Of a stretch of 64,000 nucleotides of DNA, positions 1 to 7,008 are shown piece after piece. Made by a program: the position numbers and the translations under genes. Where the stretch lies: positions 1,922,001-1,986,000 of the forward strand of contig CAXXWF010000001.1 in NCBI GenBank assembly GCA_963665865.2, written 5' to 3'. The notes beneath the pieces are model-generated. The model was not told the origin of the DNA. It saw nothing but the letters and a program-made list of their open reading frames with translations, and did no database searches. Every line of letters starts with the position of its first letter. Positions within the stretch are counted from its first letter, which is position 1. The DNA is from PHAA01 sp963665865. GTDB taxonomy: Bacteria; Bacillota; Syntrophomonadia; Syntrophomonadales; Syntrophomonadaceae.

Positions 1-11
1 ATATCCATCCG

Positions 12-977
12 TTATTCCTCCCTTTCTCCGAAAATGTATATCATCGTAACGTCTTCGCGATTATGACCCAGGAGCTGGGAAACTTCTAGTTGGGCCTGTA
101 GTATGGGCATACCGGCATCAATCCTGGCCCAATACTGCTCCCTTGCATAGGAATGCCTCCAGCCATGGGCGGTCAGGTTTGCGTCCGCACTATTTGGATC
201 ACGTACTTTATCTCTGTGCCTACCTATGAAATTTTGGACGCTTTTTATTATTTGTTTGGCGTTTTTATTCTGGGGGACAAAAAGCTTTTGCCCCCTGCCC
301 ACCCTGGCTATCGCTTCTTCCAGAGCTTTCCGCACTTCAGGCCGGATCTTGGCGTCCCGTTCTTTTCCGTTTTTTCCCTTTACATGCAATTCCCCGGTTC
401 GCAGGGCGGTCTCAGCCTGGGCCCGGTCCATTCGCACTACTTCATGTATGCGGAGGCCGTGATGTCGGGCTATCTCTGCCATAAGCCTTATATCTGTCCG
501 GCCCCTGGCCTCGGCAATGTCACAGAAACCTTTAAATTCGACCTTTTTCCAGGCGCGATCCACGCCCCCAAATTTTCGTTTTTCCAGTGTTATCGCGTAT
601 TTTTCTTTTAGTTGGGAATTGGACGCCAGCTGATGGCGCGGATCCGCGATCTGGTTATGCCAAAACCGTATCGCGCTCAGGGCGGTATTAATCGTGCTTG
701 CCGCGAGCCCCCGATCCTGCATGGTTTTTATATACTCGACTAGGTGCCGATTGCTTATATTTCGGAGTTTTCCCAGGTTTTTGTCGGCCAGGTATTTCAC
801 AAAATTTTTCATCGGCTGGTAGTACCGCTGCCGTGTAGGGTAGGATTGCTGCCGATTGTGATGGCATATTTTGTGAAATGAAACCATTAATTCTTTGTAC
901 CGGTACTGATTTTTTACGTCTGGCGGAACTACTATCTGGGATTGATGATACAGCCCTAACCAAGGCATCTTAGCCAT
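12..977 (-). CDS. Tyrosine-type site-specific recombinase (integrase)
   Basis: 321 residues, a normal length for this family. The N-terminal SAM-like core-binding domain covers about residues 45-115. The C-terminal catalytic domain keeps the expected set: Arg176 (HHGLRIHE), a Lys near 200-202 in the beta-hairpin, His271-x-x-Arg274 (HGWRHSY), His305 (LLGH) and the nucleophile Tyr314 (MIYI). It should therefore be active. It would recombine the element's att sites with the tRNA 3' end seen at 5959-6003. A GGAGGGG ribosome site lies a few bases before the ATG. The stop is 11 bases from the window edge, which puts attL just outside. A truncated paralogue lies directly upstream at 1003-1395. Confidence 0.93.
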   Translation of the reverse strand: MAKMPWLGLYHQSQIVVPPDVKNQYRYKELMVSFHKICHHNRQQSYPTRQRYYQPMKNFVKYLADKNLGKLRNISNRHLVEYIKTMQDRGLAASTINTALSAIRFWHNQIADPRHQLASNSQLKEKYAITLEKRKFGGVDRAWKKVEFKGFCDIAEARGRTDIRLMAEIARHHGLRIHEVVRMDRAQAETALRTGELHVKGKNGKERDAKIRPEVRKALEEAIARVGRGQKLFVPQNKNAKQIIKSVQNFIGRHRDKVRDPNSADANLTAHGWRHSYAREQYWARIDAGMPILQAQLEVSQLLGHNREDVTMIYIFGEREE

Positions 978-1002
978 TGGCGCCCCTCCTTTTTAAATGA
1001 TG

Positions 1003-1395
1003 TTATTCCGTTCCTTTTAGCTGGGAATTGTCTGCCAGCTTATATCTGGCATCCGGCACCTGGTCATGCCAAACCCTTATAGCTGAAAGGGCGGTTTCAA
1101 TTGTGCTGGCCGACAATCCCTGATCTTGCAGAGTTTTTATATACTCGACTATGTGCTGGTTGCTGATATTTTTGAGTTTCCCAAGGTTTTTGTTGGCCAG
1201 GAAACGAATGAATTTTTCCATTTGCTGATAGTACCTCTGCCGACTCGAAAAGGACATTTGCCGATTGTATTGGCAAATGTTGTGGAAGCTATCCATTAAT
1301 TCCTTGTACCGATGCTGGTTTTTCACTCCTTCCGGGCCTTCCGGGACAATTATTGGGGACTGATTATAGAGCCCTTTCCAAGGCATCTTAGCCAT
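1003..1395 (-). CDS. Truncated integrase paralogue, core-binding domain only
   Basis: 130 residues, clearly paralogous to the first ~125 residues of the neighbouring integrase: the same MAKMPW start, the same RQRYYQ and ASTI-TALSAIR segments, and the same GGAGGG ribosome site before the ATG. The similarity stops at SQLK, where the full gene continues into the catalytic domain; here a stop follows three codons later and the ribosome site of the intact gene begins. No catalytic residues remain. It arose by tandem duplication with loss of the 3' part. The reading frame is open and diverged mostly conservatively, so it may be an expressed DNA-binding fragment rather than a dead relic; this is not decidable here. 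Confidence 0.65.
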   Translation of the reverse strand: MAKMPWKGLYNQSPIIVPEGPEGVKNQHRYKELMDSFHNICQYNRQMSFSSRQRYYQQMEKFIRFLANKNLGKLKNISNQHIVEYIKTLQDQGLSASTIETALSAIRVWHDQVPDARYKLADNSQLKGTE

Positions 1396-1532
1396 TGGCT
1401 ACCCTCCTTTTTAATAATTTTTCAAGAAAAAATGAAATATATAAAATCGCATATTTTGGCTATTCGCAACAGCTCCCATTTCATCGCTTTTTGTTTTCTT
1501 TTAGTCGCTTAAACCAGCGATATATGTGGTAT

Positions 1533-1586
1533 GTAGTCATCTGTCTCACTCTTCGTCTGCGGACGAAGAGTGAGACAGATGACTAC
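1533..1586. repeat. Perfect 25-bp inverted repeat with 4-nt loop
   Basis: The left arm 1533-1557 is the exact reverse complement of the right arm 1562-1586, with loop TGCG. No T-tract follows on either strand, so it is not a standard intrinsic terminator. It lies in the gene-free region upstream of the integrase genes. Confidence 0.9.
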
Positions 1587-1934
1587 TGCGATTGTCCGTG
1601 CGTATAGCACATGTGCCGATCAGCACGAAATCGCCTACCGCTGCTTTCGCAGACAGCTCCTTCCTACGGAAGGAAGGTAACGGCGGCCCGAATCCTTTTT
1701 CCCTTTTTTAGGGGAGGATTTTTCCCTTCTTCTTTTTTTGGAGAAGGACTGGACCCGGAAGCGTACCTGAACTATACGCCCCCTGTTGTTTGGATGAATT
1801 ACTTATGGAACTTGGACCAGGGCATTGGCTTGGCTCATTTAAGAGCTGCCGACTACAACTTCACATTATTTTTGATGGTCATCTATATAAAATACGCAGC
1901 AATTGCATATATATTTTTCTCATAAAACGCCGCA

Positions 1935-1979
1935 AACGGCCCGTTCACCCTTAGTGATGAACTGACCGTCTGCTTTTTT
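1935..1979 (+). terminator. Possible intrinsic terminator
   Basis: An imperfect stem (ACGG..GTTCA against TGAAC..CCGT) is followed by TGCTTTTTT. It points rightward, yet no convincing plus-strand gene precedes it. It may end an unrecognised short transcript starting near the 1533 palindrome. Confidence 0.4.
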
Positions 1980-2144
1980 AACATATCACTTTTTCTTGAA
2001 AAGAAATTATTTTTTTATGGTTCTAATTGCGGATCGAGCCATAAACTTCTGTTTTGGCCAATGCTTTTTTTGAGATCTATTGTTTCCGCCACCGTTTAAT
2101 ACTGACTTTACCACGGTTAGCCATATTTTCATGATATCTTCCAT

Positions 2145-2357
2145 TTATATTCTGCTTTCTGTTATAAGTCCGGCATAACGGCCTGTACACATTGCCGGGC
2201 AATTTCGGCACCAACGCGTATATATTAGTACGTCCTCTGCAATATATTCATATTCAATTTCTATTTTTTTCTGGCATTTCTCTGGATTTTCAGGGTATTC
2301 TAAGCCCATTATTTTCCTTCGTACGCGATCAAATATTTTACGTATTTTTTCCATCAT
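2145..2357 (-). CDS. Small Cys-containing hypothetical protein
   Basis: 70 residues, not recognised. The N-terminus is basic and amphipathic (MEKIRKIFDRVRRKIMG); the C-terminal half has three closely spaced cysteines (WCRNCPAMCTG) that could bind metal. GGAAGAGG lies five bases before the first of two adjacent ATG codons, a good ribosome site. It is the last gene of a tight three-gene minus-strand set (2859 to 2145), the preceding stop at 2371 falling just before this ribosome site. Real translation is likely; function unknown. Confidence 0.5.
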   Translation of the reverse strand: MMEKIRKIFDRVRRKIMGLEYPENPEKCQKKIEIEYEYIAEDVLIYTRWCRNCPAMCTGRYAGLITESRI

Positions 2358-2370
2358 AAATACCTCTTCC

Positions 2371-2499
2371 TTAATTTTGATTTAAATTAAGCATTTTTCT
2401 GGCAGCAAGAATACGAATTGTTTTATTATCCCGGGCCACCGCCACCTCATACGTTTTTTTCCAAAACTTCTGTTTCACCTTTACTAATATTTTTTCCAT
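2371..2499 (-). CDS. 42-residue basic hypothetical protein
   Basis: Short open frame starting MEKILVKVKQKFWKK and ending NLNQN. A strong GAGGGGGAT ribosome site precedes the ATG. It is basic (many Lys/Arg) and contains a YEVAVARDNKTIRI stretch that could form beta strands. It sits between the 113- and 70-residue genes with gaps of about 18 and 13 bases, so the three are probably co-transcribed. The upstream sequence and first residues resemble those of the 113-residue gene, suggesting the leaders were duplicated. Not recognised. Confidence 0.5.
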   Translation of the reverse strand: MEKILVKVKQKFWKKTYEVAVARDNKTIRILAARKMLNLNQN

Positions 2500-2517
2500 T
2501 CCGATCCCCCTCTTTCT

Positions 2518-2859
2518 TTATTCAGTCTCTAAGCTTCCCGGCGGTACCAAAATTTTTTCTGGCGGAATGTCATGATGCCGAGAACATAGCCTTTTAAAGA
2601 TCCTTCTCTGTAAATGTTGTGCAAATTTTCGGAGTTGATCATCAGAATATATATCCCAGTGAATTATCATGTCACAACCGTTATACATATTTACCAATTC
2701 CGATTCGTCGTTGCATTTTACTCTCGCTGCTATCCAATATAAGTTATACACAGCTCTTTTTTTTGCCCCTTTATATTGACACAGCATTTTCTTTAAAATT
2801 AACATTTGAAGCAGCGTTTCCCACACTAATCTCTTAGTTTTTATCACAATTCCTTCCAT
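2518..2859 (-). CDS. Hypothetical protein, first gene of small operon
   Basis: 113 residues, mostly helical by composition, ending in a short Pro-rich tail (DIPPEKILVPPGSLETE). GAGGGATAGGA precedes the ATG. The central part has Cys50 and Cys62 and the segment MIIHWDIYSDDQLRKFAQHLQRRIFKRLCSRHH, cut here only for description: acidic, then strongly basic. No family recognised. It leads the 2859-2145 set inside the integrated element, behind a terminator at 2924-2949 that separates it from the genes to its right. Confidence 0.5.
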   Translation of the reverse strand: MEGIVIKTKRLVWETLLQMLILKKMLCQYKGAKKRAVYNLYWIAARVKCNDESELVNMYNGCDMIIHWDIYSDDQLRKFAQHLQRRIFKRLCSRHHDIPPEKILVPPGSLETE

Positions 2860-3523
2860 TCCTATCCCTCTTTCTCTTAATTAAAATATTTATTTCCGGC
2901 TGAAATAAGAAGCCAGAAAACACAAAAAAGCCACACCGTAAGTGTCGCTATTTTTCATATTTATATGGCCCTGAATCATCAAGGGCTTTCAAATCCACAC
3001 AAGCAGCTCACAGTTGCGGGCTACAAGTTTAATAAAAATCTCCTACATCCCATCGGATGTCAATATCCAAGCGCGAACATATTGCACCCAGACGTCACCT
3101 GCCAGCAAAGCCAGCAAAAATCACAAAAAAAGGGTAAATAACACTTATATTGTATCATTTCTATTTCGACCTGTCTAGTTTTACCAAAAAGAAAACCACC
3201 TTTTTCGATTCCACCGCCGCTACCTAAAAAGCCTTCTCCACCATGGCATTTTCTCTTTTTCCCGATCTCGTTAATCTTTCGTATTTCCGCTGATAAGCAA
3301 AACAAGACTTGCCAATCACCTTATTTTATACTAGTTTTTCTGTTAATCCTGTTTAATTCTATTACGTTCGCAGATACATTTCGAGAATATGCCAGCAGAT
3401 ATAGAATATAGAAGCAAGGATAAAGAAGCGGGTTTGAAAATTGGCGTACTTACCAGCCTTGTCCTAATTATAATCCATTGCCGCTCTAATACCCTCATCA
3501 GCAGCCTGAATTAAGGCAGGGTG
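2860..3523. other. Gene-free stretch with terminator
   Basis: No supported gene. A minus-strand terminator lies at 2924-2949. At about 3470-3525 on the minus strand there is a short stop-bounded frame reading ALIQAADEGIRAAMDYN; it could be a remnant of a lost gene end but is too short to assign. The 81-codon frame at 3060-3305 has only a TTG start without ribosome site. Confidence 0.4.
2924..2949 (-). terminator. Intrinsic terminator
   Basis: Read on the minus strand, AGCGACAC-TTAC-GGTGTGGCT folds into a stem (one internal mismatch) followed directly by TTTTTT. It would end transcripts coming from the 4602-3524 genes before the 2859 operon. Confidence 0.6.
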
Positions 3524-4075
3524 TCATGAATTAATTTCTAAAACCATATTTCTTACATATTCACTCAATCGAATAAGTGCTAATGGTCCTCCATAATCCT
3601 CTCTTTTTACTTTTTTTCCATTCAATTCAGTTGTATCCAAGAAAATGATGTCATCTACTGTATATTTTTTCGTTTCACATTCATTATAGGTAATCCATAT
3701 AGGATTTAATGGATTATGAGTGAACGCATTCCTAATTAATCGAGATATCCATGCTGCTGAAGAAATGTTAGTATTTTGATGTTTAAACCTGTCAATATTT
3801 CTGCCATTAAAGAATTTTTGAAGAGTAGTGTCAATCTGTGTAACAAGGGTATATATTGTACAGTGCTCTAACGCAGCTAATGCGATGATTTCCTCTTCTT
3901 TGGAAAGATGAAGTGACTGAGCGTGCATGGTATGTTTGCCCCATGAAAACGTATCAATATAATTTATTAATCCTTCATTAGAACTTACGGTAATTCTTAA
4001 ACCAATCAATAATTTGAAGGCATTCTCCGCATCCACCAACATGTTTTTATATAATAGTGTTTCATTTTTGTCCAT
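3524..4075 (-). CDS. Hypothetical protein with HEPN-like RxxxxH motif
   Basis: 183 residues, no confident family. It looks all-helical with a beta-rich insert near residues 125-155. The segment LIRNAFTHNP (about residues 113-122) fits the R-x4-H pattern of HEPN domains, with the N after R also common there; HEPN proteins are often RNases of toxin-antitoxin and anti-phage systems. That link is inference from one short motif. AGAGGA lies about ten bases before the ATG. It follows the membrane gene at 4156-4602 by 80 bases on the same strand inside an integrated element, so the two may act together. Confidence 0.55.
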   Translation of the reverse strand: MDKNETLLYKNMLVDAENAFKLLIGLRITVSSNEGLINYIDTFSWGKHTMHAQSLHLSKEEEIIALAALEHCTIYTLVTQIDTTLQKFFNGRNIDRFKHQNTNISSAAWISRLIRNAFTHNPLNPIWITYNECETKKYTVDDIIFLDTTELNGKKVKREDYGGPLALIRLSEYVRNMVLEINS

Positions 4076-4155
4076 TTTTCTTAATCCTCTTACTTATTCA
4101 TCTACCAATTCCCCAAGCACACACAATTTTTCCAATTTATAAATAGCGGTAAGGG

Positions 4156-4602
4156 TTATTTATTAATTCTTAATACTCCTGATAAAAAAGTTACTTCATC
4201 TGGATAGTTTTTGTTAATCTTATTTCTATGCCCATACAAATCAACCCTCATTTCTTTAAAACAATGTGATAACAATTTATCGTGTTGCTTTGGATAATCA
4301 CATTCTTTACAACCCTTTACATGATTAATAACTAAACTTTGATACTCATTAACAGCACTTATAACCTTTGAAGACGCAACTAACATCAAATTATTATATG
4401 CATGATTATGTGCAATAACAACATCATCATTTTCGGGATTATTTATAGAATCACTCAAAGTTTTAATAAATTGAACATAGTAATCTTGTTTCATTTTTCT
4501 TTCTTCCAATTTCAATAAATTTCTTTTATTAAAATAATTAGTTAATGATACTGTTATAACAGCAGTAATAGTTCCTATTAAAGCTATAATATATTGACTC
4601 AT
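4156..4602 (-). CDS. Small membrane-anchored hypothetical protein
   Basis: 148 residues. One N-terminal membrane helix (about residues 4-24, IIALIGTITAVITVSLTNYF), then a basic, charged helix likely to be coiled-coil (NKRNLLKLEERKMKQDYY) and a helical cytoplasmic domain with a CKEC pair near 97-100. Proteins of this plan are common in phage-related and accessory regions, usually without known function. AGGAG lies seven bases before the ATG. First gene of the pair with 3524-4075. Could be the membrane partner of a defence or exclusion module; unproven. Confidence 0.55.
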   Translation of the reverse strand: MSQYIIALIGTITAVITVSLTNYFNKRNLLKLEERKMKQDYYVQFIKTLSDSINNPENDDVVIAHNHAYNNLMLVASSKVISAVNEYQSLVINHVKGCKECDYPKQHDKLLSHCFKEMRVDLYGHRNKINKNYPDEVTFLSGVLRINK

Positions 4603-4882
4603 TTTTTTCTCCTACCTTCCCCTAATAGACATCAGCCACACGCCCCTCCCCCGATTTAAGCGCTTATCCTGACGGAGCATAGCAATACATTTTAAGACAA
4701 AGGACCAAGATTCCGCACTATTCTTCTTTTATAAGCATAGGCTTTATTTTTCTCTCAAACAATCCTAAATTTACCTCCCTATTTCCTCTCTATTAGACAG
4801 GTTACGACTATATTAAATAATCACGTTAAACTCTACAAGATAATATACCTTTTATGAGGTACTGAATGGGAATACGGGCGTA
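4603..4882. other. AT-rich intergenic region
   Basis: No gene or strong hairpin seen. It separates the 4883-5749 gene from the two-gene module and presumably holds the promoter of the latter. Confidence 0.4.
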
Positions 4883-5749
4883 CTATAAGTTCTGTGCCTG
4901 CAATTCTGCGAGAACTTCGGGAGGAACATAAAATTCATATTCGCTTTTAGGTTTTTGTTTCTGCGTGGACAATATCATATCAATTATGTTTTCTGGATCT
5001 TTCATAAGATACCCAACCTGATTCCTAATTTTCCCATTAATATATGCTGCGTCAAGATATTTAGCAATTTTCCCAACATCTCTTAAATTGCATTTTGAAA
5101 ACATATCCGGTTTCCTTTTTATAGCTGCGGTTATTTCCATATTATATTTTTTGAAGATTTCAACAACATCACTTTCTACTTGTTTGTCTATCTCTTTCTC
5201 TCTTTTTACTTTTTCGCCGGGATCACAACCACACCCTAATAGGGGTTCTGGGTTGTTGTTATTCTTGTTTTTATTATTCTCGTTATAGTTATTATCGTTA
5301 GTTGCAGGTTTTCCTATATCGGTTAGTACGATGTCAGTTTTACCGATATCAGAAAACATGATATCGGTGGTATTATCTTTATTAGGGGATTCTTTAACCT
5401 TGTTCTTAAGTTCCAACATCTCCACTTCATATTCCGCTTCTGTCAGAGCTTCATCATATACTACCCATATTCTCCCACAATACTTTCCCTTTTTCCGTAC
5501 CCATATCCGGATTAAGTATCTGTTTGCCTCTAACTCAGTTAAAGCTGAAGCAACAGATATTCTTCCGTCTTTAGATCGTCCGACCAACTCAGATTCGAAA
5601 AATTTCCAACCTTCTTTCTGATCGAGAAGAATAGCCATCATGCCTTTTGCCTTTAGGGAGAGCTGCTGATTGTTTATTATATTACGGTCAAATTCTAAAT
5701 ACCTGTTAGGCTTTTTTTTCTTAAAAATCTGGTTACCATATTCCATCAA
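4883..5749 (-). CDS. Helix-turn-helix replication-type protein of phage/ICE origin
   Basis: 288 residues. The N-terminal ~90 residues form a winged helix typical of Firmicute phage and integrative-element replication proteins (LSLKAKGMMAILL, then SVASALTELEANRYLIR). A low-complexity linker follows, first with DIGKTDI-like repeats (about residues 135-152), then a run of Asn. The C-terminal part (about 190-270) resembles the helical tail of DnaD-like proteins. The likely role is DNA binding in replication or regulation of the element. It is the gene nearest the right attachment end. Family membership is judged by pattern; the exact function is open. Confidence 0.65.
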   Translation of the reverse strand: MMEYGNQIFKKKKPNRYLEFDRNIINNQQLSLKAKGMMAILLDQKEGWKFFESELVGRSKDGRISVASALTELEANRYLIRIWVRKKGKYCGRIWVVYDEALTEAEYEVEMLELKNKVKESPNKDNTTDIMFSDIGKTDIVLTDIGKPATNDNNYNENNKNKNNNNPEPLLGCGCDPGEKVKREKEIDKQVESDVVEIFKKYNMEITAAIKRKPDMFSKCNLRDVGKIAKYLDAAYINGKIRNQVGYLMKDPENIIDMILSTQKQKPKSEYEFYVPPEVLAELQAQNL

Positions 5750-5782
5750 TAATATCCCTCCAAATAATTTGTTCCAATAAAA

Positions 5783-5803
5783 AACCCCGACTTAAGCCGG
5801 GGT
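5783..5803 (-). terminator. Intrinsic terminator, minus strand
   Basis: On the minus strand ACCCCGGCTTAAGTCGGGGT is followed by TTTTTTATT: a GC-rich stem with a T-tract. It lies upstream of the 5749 gene, so it would block read-through into the element from minus-strand transcription across the attachment site. Confidence 0.75.
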
Positions 5804-5958
5804 AAAGGAGGTATATTCACTTAATCCACATATTGTTGCAACTGGTACCGCAACTGGGGAAATAAATAACGTTAAAACAGGTTATAAGATAAGAAATCAT
5901 CTTTCTAACAATGTCTATATATAGCCATTTAGTATTAGTTAAAACATAGATCACCTAG

Positions 5959-6003
5959 TTCGCAACGAGGGGGTCAGGGGTTCGAGTCCCCTCGTCTCCA
6001 CCA
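5959..6003 (+). other. attR: displaced 3' half of a tRNA (Ala-CGC-like)
   Basis: From the anticodon loop (TTCGCAA, 5959-5965) to CCA (6001-6003) this is a clean tRNA 3' half: 3' anticodon strand CGAGG, five-base variable loop GGGTC, T arm AGGGG-TTCGAGT-CCCCT, acceptor strand CGTCTCC, discriminator A and CCA. No matching 5' half precedes it. Anticodon CGC and a T at position 70 (G3-U70 if the 5' strand is GGGGACG) suggest alanine. A tmRNA 3' end has a similar acceptor and is the alternative. Identity from anticodon loop to CCA is the usual footprint of tyrosine-integrase insertion. Confidence 0.75.
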
Positions 6004-6035
6004 AATTTTGTCTAGACTTTACCCATAAGCACAAC

Positions 6036-6069
6036 AAGGTTGAAGGTTCAAGTCCTTCGTGGCCCACCA
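6036..6069 (+). other. Second tRNA 3' fragment (integration scar)
   Basis: A complete T arm (GAAGG-TTCAAGT-CCTTC), acceptor strand GTGGCCC, discriminator A and CCA, with no tRNA body upstream. The 5' strand would be GGGCCAC or GGGCCAT, as in some clostridial Lys-type tRNAs; the identity is not settled. It lies 33 bases after the first scar and directly before a terminator, so it is probably the original 3' end of a tRNA transcription unit split by an earlier insertion. Confidence 0.65.
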
Positions 6070-6077
6070 TCTAAAAC

Positions 6078-6118
6078 AAAGATCCCGCCAGTGTCGGCGG
6101 GATTGTTTTGTTTTCTGC
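6078..6118 (+). terminator. Intrinsic terminator of the former tRNA unit
   Basis: GATCCCGCC-AGTGTC-GGCGGGATT forms a strong stem followed by GTTTTGTTTT. It sits nine bases after the second tRNA scar, as expected for a terminator of a tRNA operon. Confidence 0.8.
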
Positions 6119-6316
6119 ATTTCTATTTTTTGGGGTATTCTGACAGGTCAGAGAGCCAGGCCACACCTACACTAGGTAACAATACTGGTTTATCGGGATC
6201 GATGTTCCCAGAGCACCCCTGATTATGGGGCTCTCAGCGTAACAACAGTTTTGATTGAAAATGCAAAAGGATGCTATACTAAAAATAATAAATTAATTAG
6301 GAAATGGAGGAATACT

Positions 6317-6604
6317 ATGATTACGGTAATTGGCACTATGACTATCAAACCAGGTATGAACGCATTATTTATTTCCATTTTTAGCAAATTAGCTACAGAA
6401 ACCAGGAAAGAAGCAAGTTGTGTTTCCTATCATTTGTTTCAGGACCTGAAGAAACGGGAATTGTTCCATATGGTAGGAGAATGGGAGAATGAAGCAGCAT
6501 TTGATCAGCACATAGATACCCAGCACTTCATCCAGGCGATGGCGGCAGCAGGAGAAATAATGTCTACGGAATGGGATCTTAGTCCTTCCGAATTGGTATT
6601 ATGA
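6317..6604 (+). CDS. ABM-domain (antibiotic biosynthesis monooxygenase-like) protein
   Basis: 95 residues from the ATG at 6317, which has GGAGG six bases upstream; the longer upstream frame lacks a ribosome site. The sequence fits one ABM ferredoxin-like fold: opening strand ITVIGTMTIKPG, helix, YHLFQDLKKRELFHMVGEWENEAAFDQHI, then a closing helix HFIQAM. Such dimeric proteins include heme-degrading and quinol-type monooxygenases and many uncharacterised small enzymes or binders. No heme ligand assignment can be made. It stands alone; neighbours give no functional hint. Confidence 0.8.
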   Translation: MITVIGTMTIKPGMNALFISIFSKLATETRKEASCVSYHLFQDLKKRELFHMVGEWENEAAFDQHIDTQHFIQAMAAAGEIMSTEWDLSPSELVL

Positions 6605-7008
6605 TACTTTTCACGCCTTCTAAAATTAAGCCCCTCTAAACATGCACTGAACCACGTTGATTGATCGAGAATACGAAATTAATAAGTTGCGATAACCAGC
6701 AGGTAACCATTATGGCTTGAATTTATTGCAGTATTTATTCAGATATTTAGCAGGGATTTGGGATATATTAGGGAATGTATTAAATATTGTCCTCCTGAAA
6801 TGATTGAATATTAATAGAACGTGTACGCTTGCTTTTTAATAAAATGGACCCGTTGGTAATACTGGCTCAATATCGTTGTAGTTGCCCGAGTTGGAGGTTG
6901 GCTGAGCGAAATAGCCAAATATCAAAGGCATGATATACAACTTGTTGCGACGTAAATACCCATTTAGGGTATTGAAAAAAGCCAAAATGGTGGAGTTGAA
7001 ATTATAGA
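6605..7008. other. Intergenic region before the 442-residue gene
   Basis: No gene seen in 404 bases. A short palindrome AATACCC-ATTTA-GGGTATT (6955-6973) lies about 40 bases before the next start and could be an operator or weak hairpin. Confidence 0.4.

Larger units (their letters stand above)
1396..2144. other. Gene-free stretch inside the element
   Basis: No convincing gene is seen in these 749 bases. The stretch holds a perfect 25-bp palindrome (1533-1586) and a terminator-like hairpin (about 1935-1979, plus strand). Plus-strand open frames exist (for example 1611-1925) but lack a ribosome site and read like non-coding sequence. This could be the control or origin region of the element, which is inference only. 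Confidence 0.5.
1..6003. mobile_element. Right part of a tRNA-integrated genetic element
   Basis: A tyrosine recombinase sits at the left edge, facing out of the window. The region ends at 5959-6003 with a tRNA 3' half that has no 5' half. Integration into a plus-strand tRNA gene leaves the intact gene on the integrase side and a displaced 3' half at the far end, which is the arrangement seen; the intact tRNA would lie just left of base 1. Cargo is all minus-strand: small hypotheticals, a two-gene module and a phage-like helix-turn-helix protein. Base composition changes from GC-richer integrase genes to AT-rich cargo, suggesting mosaic origin. No conjugation, capsid or portal genes are visible, so it may be a small integrative plasmid or satellite, or a decayed prophage. 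Boundaries are inferred; the left end is outside the window. Confidence 0.7.

Noticed and set aside
153..611. Plus-strand open frames opposite the integrase
   Set aside because: They are the antisense of a well-supported recombinase with catalytic motifs on the minus strand, with no ribosome site.
1611..1925. 104-codon plus-strand frame in the element
   Set aside because: No ribosome site, odd composition (Phe/Pro/Ser runs) and no family resemblance; only the terminator-like hairpin behind it speaks for it.
3060..3305. 81-codon minus-strand frame
   Set aside because: It opens with a TTG lacking a ribosome site, and the sequence reads as low-complexity and non-coding.
5945..6003. A complete tRNA or tmRNA gene
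   Set aside because: No 5' acceptor or D arm pairs with the 3' part; a tmRNA 3' end remains an alternative source of the fragment, but the anticodon-loop layout favours a tRNA half.
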